From positions 1,798,001 through 1,862,000 of the forward strand of contig NZ_AP023055.1 of NCBI RefSeq assembly GCF_019703835.1: a DNA stretch of 64,000 nt, in the 5' to 3' direction. Within the stretch, counting starts at the first letter, position 1. Every line of letters begins with the position of its first letter. This document shows, one piece after another, positions 59,001-64,000 of the stretch. Source of the stretch: Thaumasiovibrio subtropicus. Its GTDB lineage: Bacteria > Pseudomonadota > Gammaproteobacteria > Enterobacterales > Vibrionaceae. The notes beneath the pieces were generated by a model that saw nothing but the letters and a program-made list of their open reading frames with translations, had not been told where the DNA came from and searched no databases. Made by a program: the position numbers and the translations under genes.

Positions 59001-61655
59001 TCACGGCGCATTTGTCGGCAACATTAAGGCAAAAGTGGTGCCTTGACCTGACTCACTAGTGACTTCGATTGACCCGCCAATCACGCCCGTCACTAAGTTA
59101 TGAATAATGTGCATACCCAACCCTGACCCACCACTCCCCATTTTGGTGGTGAAGAAAGGATCAAAGATTTTTGCTTGGATTTCTTCTGACATGCCCAAAC
59201 CATTGTCGCTAACCAGAAGTTGGACATGGAAGCGGTCAATGATGTCGGCATGCACCGTGATGACACCTTCTTGCTCTTCCTCAAAGGCATGCACCAACGC
59301 ATTTTGCACCAAATTTGTGAGCACTTGTCCAAACTCGCCAGGATAGCTGTCTAAAAAAACATCATCAGCGATTTCTACTTTAAACGTAATGGGGCGATAT
59401 TTGTAACTCGGCTTTAGAGTAACTAACACTTCTTCAACTACATCCAACAACGAGAAGTAGCGACGCTGACTACTGGTGCGGTCGACGGCGACTTGCTTAA
59501 AGCTAGCAACGAGATAAGACGCTCGCTCTAAGTTGCGCAGAATGATCTCTGAACTTGTCTCTAAATCCACCAAAAATCGGTCTAATACCGATTTTCGCAA
59601 GCCTTCTTTCAGCGCTGTTTGGAACTCTTCCTGCATGTTTTGCAAGGTTGACGCGGCCATTAAACCATTACCCAATGGTGTATTCAGCTCATGAGAGATC
59701 CCCGCCACCATGCCGCCAAGTGCCGACAGCTTCTCTGACTGTATCAACTCATTCTGTGTCGATTTCAGTTCGTTTAACGTCGTGCTTAACTCTGCATTGG
59801 CATCTTGCAGCGCTTCAGTCCGCAACTGTACTGTCATCTCTAGCTCATCGTTAAGCATCGCGAGTTGATAGCGCATTTCATATTCAGTCGTGACATTGCG
59901 GTAGACAAAGATACTGAAGGCTTCGTTGTCTACCTCCATCATCGTTGCTGAAATCTCGCACAAAAAAGGGTTCCGCGCCTTATCACGCATCCAGACAAAG
60001 AACTGAGAAACCGCTTTATCTTCTATAAACTGCGTAACCATGCGAGAGCGATCATCTTGCGACAACCATCGATCACCACCGCGATCGACACTGCCGACGA
60101 AATCATCACGTTCAATGCCAAACTGCTCACACAACATCTGATTGGCATCGATAATGAGAAAGCCAAGCTCTCCAGCGTAAGTCGCGACCATCATGGCCGC
60201 TGGCGCGATCTCCAAGATCTCATTGGATCGCCGTTGCGCTTTGACCAAGGCCTCAGCCATACTCACCTGACGAGTCACATCAACAAGCATACACACTAAC
60301 TGCTCTTTCTCGCCTCGAATAGCAAACAGCGACCCTAAGAAATGCTTCGGAGGCCCTTCTCGCGAATCGATCGATATGTCGTTAACTGCCTGACCTTGGC
60401 TCAAAACTTGTTCAAACAACAGGTTAAAATCGATACGCTCACTGTCTACCACCAGTAGATCAGATAAGTAGCTCTCCTTAATAGATTCAGCAGAAATGTT
60501 TAAGGTTTCGCTCGCGACGGGATTGCAGTCTTGAATTTTGCCCGCTTTGGACAGTTGCAAAATGGCCACCATTGGCGAGTTATCCAGCAACGCTTTGACA
60601 TGTTGCTCACTCTCTAATGCCTGCTGCTCTTTTTCTATGATGCGCTGTGCCATCGCGCAGATATCTTCACCCAGTGTATTGAACTCTTTGATGACCCCTT
60701 CTAATGCGACTGGAGAACCACCAGCAGCAATCCGCTTAGCCTGCTCTACTAAGGCGAGTACTGGCCGTTGAATCAGCATCGCACACCACGGCGCCAGTAA
60801 AATAGCCATCACCATCGCAAGCAACAAGCTAAACACAATGCCAATCACAAGTTCACGAATCGCGGGGTTTTCCATTTTTGCGGGCACTCCGACGATCACT
60901 CGCCACCCTAAGTAAGGCACGTCTGCAGTTGCTGCATAAACCTGCTGGCCAAGTAGGTCATACACTGCCGTATCATCTGATTCTAAGCCTTGCCCGATGG
61001 CACTTTGTGACCAGTTATGAAATTGACTCGTATGCTGAACGTTATCAGAGACCCAGTCACCAATCGCATCAATCACTAGTACTGGCGTATTGATATGGTT
61101 AATCCATTCATTCGCCATCCCCTGTAATTGGTCGAAACGCATCTCTGCAATCAACACCCCGTAATCAGCTTTAACACCGAGTGCGACCGTTGAGCTGCCA
61201 TTGAATGGTGAGAAAAAGTTATCACTCCATAGTGTCTGCTCGTCATCAAATACCTGCTTAACGAGCTTGTTACTCGACATGTCAAAACCCAGTAACTGGC
61301 TATCTTGAAGCGCACTATGATCATAAATAGCGTAAATTTTTCTACTGCTATCAATGAGATAAAGACGGGATAAAGTGGGATTATGCGTCAAGGCTTCTTG
61401 CAAAAGGCGATCACGTAATGCTGTGTCACCCATGGCACTGATCCCCGCAACACTGATCACCGATTGCTCAGCCGTATCCAGCATCGCGCCTAATAAACTG
61501 GCCACTGTACTGGCTTGATACGTCGCATCTGCTTTAGCTTCTTTTATGCGAACGGGTAAACGCTGACTGATCAGCACTAGCGCGACAAGTAAAAAAACAA
61601 CGGTCACTAGTCCGATGAAGCTCAATACCAGTAATCGCTTAATGGTAACTTTCAC
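59001..61655 (-). CDS. Cache/PAS hybrid-type sensor histidine kinase (no receiver)
   Basis: An 884-residue membrane kinase. TM1 at about 8-30 (LLVLSFIGLVTVVFLLVALVLI), a periplasmic double-Cache-like sensor at about 35-265 and TM2 at about 268-292. A HAMP segment and two PAS regions follow (about 345-460 and 475-590), then a coiled coil, HisKA (H-box GMVAGISHELNTPLGNGLM) and HATPase (NLVQNALVHAFEEE; VSDNGLGM; GSGGSGLGMHII). There is no receiver domain. It is last in an operon after a periplasmic binding lipoprotein (8 bp gap) and a GGDEF/EAL protein. The binding protein may present a ligand to its sensor domain. Confidence 0.92.
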   Translation of the reverse strand: MKVTIKRLLVLSFIGLVTVVFLLVALVLISQRLPVRIKEAKADATYQASTVASLLGAMLDTAEQSVISVAGISAMGDTALRDRLLQEALTHNPTLSRLYLIDSSRKIYAIYDHSALQDSQLLGFDMSSNKLVKQVFDDEQTLWSDNFFSPFNGSSTVALGVKADYGVLIAEMRFDQLQGMANEWINHINTPVLVIDAIGDWVSDNVQHTSQFHNWSQSAIGQGLESDDTAVYDLLGQQVYAATADVPYLGWRVIVGVPAKMENPAIRELVIGIVFSLLLAMVMAILLAPWCAMLIQRPVLALVEQAKRIAAGGSPVALEGVIKEFNTLGEDICAMAQRIIEKEQQALESEQHVKALLDNSPMVAILQLSKAGKIQDCNPVASETLNISAESIKESYLSDLLVVDSERIDFNLLFEQVLSQGQAVNDISIDSREGPPKHFLGSLFAIRGEKEQLVCMLVDVTRQVSMAEALVKAQRRSNEILEIAPAAMMVATYAGELGFLIIDANQMLCEQFGIERDDFVGSVDRGGDRWLSQDDRSRMVTQFIEDKAVSQFFVWMRDKARNPFLCEISATMMEVDNEAFSIFVYRNVTTEYEMRYQLAMLNDELEMTVQLRTEALQDANAELSTTLNELKSTQNELIQSEKLSALGGMVAGISHELNTPLGNGLMAASTLQNMQEEFQTALKEGLRKSVLDRFLVDLETSSEIILRNLERASYLVASFKQVAVDRTSSQRRYFSLLDVVEEVLVTLKPSYKYRPITFKVEIADDVFLDSYPGEFGQVLTNLVQNALVHAFEEEQEGVITVHADIIDRFHVQLLVSDNGLGMSEEIQAKIFDPFFTTKMGSGGSGLGMHIIHNLVTGVIGGSIEVTSESGQGTTFALMLPTNAP

Positions 61656-61663
61656 AACATCTC

Positions 61664-62758
61664 CTAAGGTGACAGCATTAAGGGTTTGAACTCACCTTTC
61701 TCAATCACGGTTAACACAATCGCCCGTTTGACATCGCCGAAGTCATCCACTTCCATCTCGCCTTGCAATCCGTCAACCCTGCGCGGCAAGGTGATCGTCT
61801 CAAACTCCGCTAAACTGTCTGTGACGAAGCGGGTTGCCTCATAGGCCGATAAAGAAGGGAAATCGACCTGCCATTCAAAGCGCGCAGTGTAGCGCTTAGC
61901 GAAGTCTTGGTAGGAAGGGTGTTCACTCTGGAAGTTATAGGGCTGAGGATGAATCATGCCTTCAATGGCGAGCCCACCAAGCTCAAGGAGTGCCGTTGTC
62001 GCAGAAGCATCCGTCCCCACAAGCATCGCTGATGGAAAATTCTCATACACTAATTGTGCGAACTTAGCCGTTTGCACCGATTCCGCAACAACGACAAATG
62101 CCCCAGCGCTGAGGCCTTCGGTCACTTCATGAAAAAACGCGCGATAGTGTTCGGTATCACTTTCGCTAAATGGCCCTTGCACCAGCGAGACTCCCGTCCC
62201 TTTCAACTCTTCTTCAAACACACTCGTCCAGTCTTGACCATAGGCAGCATTCGCTGTCGTATAGAAGACCACCACGGTTTTCAATGCCTCATCTTGTAGT
62301 AAGTAGTTAACCACAGCGCGGGCGTACGCCTTATTATCTGCAGTAGTACGCCAGAAATTATCATCAATCCCAGTGAAAATCGTTGAGGTCGCCGTCGGAC
62401 TAATCAAGGTAAGACCGTATTGGTCAGCACTCGCTTTCCAGTCTTTGACTTGGCTACTTAACATAGGACCAATCACCCACTTAATCCCTAGGCTTGTCAT
62501 CTCGGCGAAAACACGATCTGCACCTTCGACATCTGGCGGACAGTTACGAATCACCAGCTCAAAACTTGCCTTGCCATCATAGGCTTGGTTAGCGTCTTCA
62601 ACTGCGATAATAGCACCATTGCGTGTGGCTTCGCTCAGTTCGACCGAACTCCCTGACAGACACGCAATGAAACCCAACTTGTAGTGAGGCGAAGAGAAAC
62701 AACCACTCAACATCCCTAGACTCAACAACAGCAGCGCGAATAATCGCGATGTCCTCAT
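61664..62758 (-). CDS. Periplasmic binding lipoprotein, branched-chain amino acid-type
   Basis: A 364-residue protein with lipobox LSGCFS (Cys about 20), followed by a type 1 periplasmic-binding fold of the Leu/Ile/Val-binding (Peripla_BP_6) family: KLGFIACLSGSSVELSEATRNGAIIAVEDANQA, WVIGPMLSSQVKDW, LISPTATSTIFTG and VFYTTANAAYGQDW. No ABC permease or ATPase gene is adjacent. Instead it lies between a GGDEF/EAL gene (4-base ATGA overlap) and a sensor kinase gene (8 bp). It is therefore probably a sensing component, not a transporter part. Ligand unknown. Confidence 0.88.
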   Translation of the reverse strand: MRTSRLFALLLLSLGMLSGCFSSPHYKLGFIACLSGSSVELSEATRNGAIIAVEDANQAYDGKASFELVIRNCPPDVEGADRVFAEMTSLGIKWVIGPMLSSQVKDWKASADQYGLTLISPTATSTIFTGIDDNFWRTTADNKAYARAVVNYLLQDEALKTVVVFYTTANAAYGQDWTSVFEEELKGTGVSLVQGPFSESDTEHYRAFFHEVTEGLSAGAFVVVAESVQTAKFAQLVYENFPSAMLVGTDASATTALLELGGLAIEGMIHPQPYNFQSEHPSYQDFAKRYTARFEWQVDFPSLSAYEATRFVTDSLAEFETITLPRRVDGLQGEMEVDDFGDVKRAIVLTVIEKGEFKPLMLSP

Positions 62759-64000
62759 TCGTTATCCCTCCCCACATCGCGTTTTTCGAGCCAACTAAGC
62801 AACGCCTCCATCGGCATCGGCTTGGCAAAGAAGTAGCCTTGCGCTTGCCCGCAGCCCAACAGCTTTAAGCGCGCGAGTTGAGAAACCGTTTCAACACCTT
62901 CTGCCAGCACAGTCATATGAAGCTGTTGACCTAGCGCAATGATCATTTCAGCAATACGCTGACCATCATTGGAGTCGGTCAGCTTATTGATAAACGAACG
63001 ATCTATTTTGAGCGTGTCCGCACGCAAGCCATCAAGATAAGAGAGAGAAGAGAACCCGGTACCAAAATCATCGATGGCAATCGTAAATCCCTGCTCAGAC
63101 AGCTTTTGCAGCTTATGGTGCGTATCTTGGATATTGAGCATCCCTACCGATTCGGTAATTTCCAACTCAAACTCCGTCGCTTTCGAAGGCGCACTCAGTA
63201 ACGTCTCTTGTAAAGTGTCAATAAAGTCAGCTTGCTGGAATTGAACCGCAGAAATGTTCACGGCCACCTTGATGTCATACCCTGCGTCTAGCAGGATTTG
63301 ACTGGCCAACTGAGCCTCTTTTAGCACCCAACGCCCTAGCTCGACAATGAAACCCGACTGTTCGGCAATAGGAATAAATTGTGCAGGTGGAATGATAGCA
63401 CCGTGATGATCAGTCCATCGCAACAGGGCCTCGACACCAAAAACTTTTTCCGAGGTCAAACTGACCTGTGGTTGAAAATGCAAAGAGAACTGTGATTGCA
63501 CCAAGCCCTGCTTCATTGCCTTGAGCATCATTGAGTGCGAGTGCATTTCCGCCAGAATGGCGTTCTCAAACAACACGTGGCAGTTGTTACCACTACGCTT
63601 CGCCCGCTTGAGCGCAATATAAGCTTCGTTCAACAACGTTTGGCCGGTTTGATCACTGCCCCATCCTGCGGTACCTGCGCTCACCGTTAAGCGATGAATA
63701 TGGCTATCAATCATAAATGGCGCGTTGAAGCGTTCCATTAGTGCCTCAACAACCAAGTTCCCGATGGGGTAAACAAGCGCAAAAACATCGGCACCAATTC
63801 TTGCTATGTAACCATTAGGGGGCAGCTCTTTTTTTAAACGCTGCATCGCTTGTCGCAATACTTCATCGCCATAATCATAACCAAAGGTATCAACGACTAA
63901 AGAAAAGTCATCGATATCAATCAAGCTAAGCGCCATGCTTTGGGTATTAAAATAACGCTGATCTTCCAAATAACGCAGTAACGCATTGCGATTCGGGAGT
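62755..64000 (-). CDS. GGDEF/EAL-domain protein (5' end outside the window)
   Basis: 415 codons are visible; the frame stays open to the right edge (PNRNALLRYLEDQ, typical of the beginning of a GGDEF domain). The GGDEF motif is degenerate (RIGADVFALV), so cyclase activity is unlikely. The EAL domain is complete: EALLRW, NISAVQF, ELEITES, IDDFGTGFSSLSYL, KIDRSF, LAEGVE and QGYFFAKP. This suggests active c-di-GMP phosphodiesterase, possibly with GTP sensing by the GGDEF part. The N-terminal sensor domain is not visible. First visible gene of the binding-protein/kinase operon. Confidence 0.92.
   Translation of the reverse strand, partial: LPNRNALLRYLEDQRYFNTQSMALSLIDIDDFSLVVDTFGYDYGDEVLRQAMQRLKKELPPNGYIARIGADVFALVYPIGNLVVEALMERFNAPFMIDSHIHRLTVSAGTAGWGSDQTGQTLLNEAYIALKRAKRSGNNCHVLFENAILAEMHSHSMMLKAMKQGLVQSQFSLHFQPQVSLTSEKVFGVEALLRWTDHHGAIIPPAQFIPIAEQSGFIVELGRWVLKEAQLASQILLDAGYDIKVAVNISAVQFQQADFIDTLQETLLSAPSKATEFELEITESVGMLNIQDTHHKLQKLSEQGFTIAIDDFGTGFSSLSYLDGLRADTLKIDRSFINKLTDSNDGQRIAEMIIALGQQLHMTVLAEGVETVSQLARLKLLGCGQAQGYFFAKPMPMEALLSWLEKRDVGRDNE

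Noticed and set aside
61664..62758. Part of an amino acid ABC transporter
   Set aside because: No permease or ATPase gene is adjacent; both neighbours are signalling proteins.

Overview
The window looks like chromosome of a gammaproteobacterium of the family Vibrionaceae. The main evidence is the uvrY-uvrC-pgsA block followed by a Gly/Cys/Leu tRNA cluster, together with a MoxR/Bat operon, a DUF2860-type outer-membrane protein, a DUF6482 protein and a chitin-type GH20/deacetylase group. A genus call (Salinivibrio, Grimontia, Enterovibrio or a Vibrio) is not possible from sequence reading alone. No plasmid, prophage or complete transposase-bearing insertion sequence is visible.

Layout. 1-4.2 kb: tail of an exported protein, a quinone reductase divergent from a LysR regulator, a DUF2955-like membrane protein and a PEP-mutase-like enzyme. 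4.3-8.7 kb: an accessory region with a 278-bp inverted-repeat element, an alpha/beta hydrolase convergent with an HTH protein, an XRE regulator and a tRNA-Ser locus. 8.7-10.5 kb: a MaoC hydratase and an AEC transporter. 10.8-17.7 kb: a compact six-gene MoxR-DUF58-DUF4381-BatA-BatB/C-BatD operon whose reading frames all overlap. 17.8-22.7 kb: a small lipoprotein, a nitrilase, a membrane ORF caught between two repeat elements and a large lipoprotein. 22.8-27.4 kb: a mosaic in which a DHFR-like gene and a PGRP-type amidase occur twice, each copy damaged in a complementary way, around a two-gene insert (DRE-TIM aldolase plus HprK-like kinase). 27.5-34.4 kb: small membrane, secreted and lipoprotein genes, a HAD phosphatase, a glucoamylase-like lipoprotein, a photolyase-family protein and a flavin reductase. 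34.4-34.7 kb: tRNA Leu-Cys-Gly. 35-42.6 kb: D-lactate dehydrogenase, LysR, and a SemiSWEET/GH20/polysaccharide deacetylase set with an AraC regulator. 42.8-45.5 kb: a membrane-anchored AraC protein and a two-domain cysteine hydrolase. 45.5-46.6 kb: a tandem array of four altered tRNA-Gly copies leading into functional Gly, Leu, Gly and Cys tRNAs. 46.8-51.3 kb: an EAL protein, pgsA, uvrC, uvrY. 51.9-58.5 kb: surface-repeat protein, exported FAH-family protein, a two-component system with a DUF2860 protein, a DJ-1/PfpI protein and a TetR regulator. 58.6-64 kb: a second tRNA-Ser locus and a signalling operon (GGDEF/EAL, periplasmic binding lipoprotein, histidine kinase) that runs off the right edge.

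Two patterns run through the window. First, a family of non-coding inverted-repeat elements (about 265-278 bp when full, with near-perfect 22-bp ends) occurs as three full copies, one 78-bp deletion form and at least seven remnants. The copies affect a reading frame, a terminator and a duplication junction. Second, functional tRNA genes are followed downstream by repeated units, each made of an altered tRNA 3' part plus a hairpin terminator. This is seen for tRNA-Gly (four units) and for both tRNA-Ser genes (one and two units).
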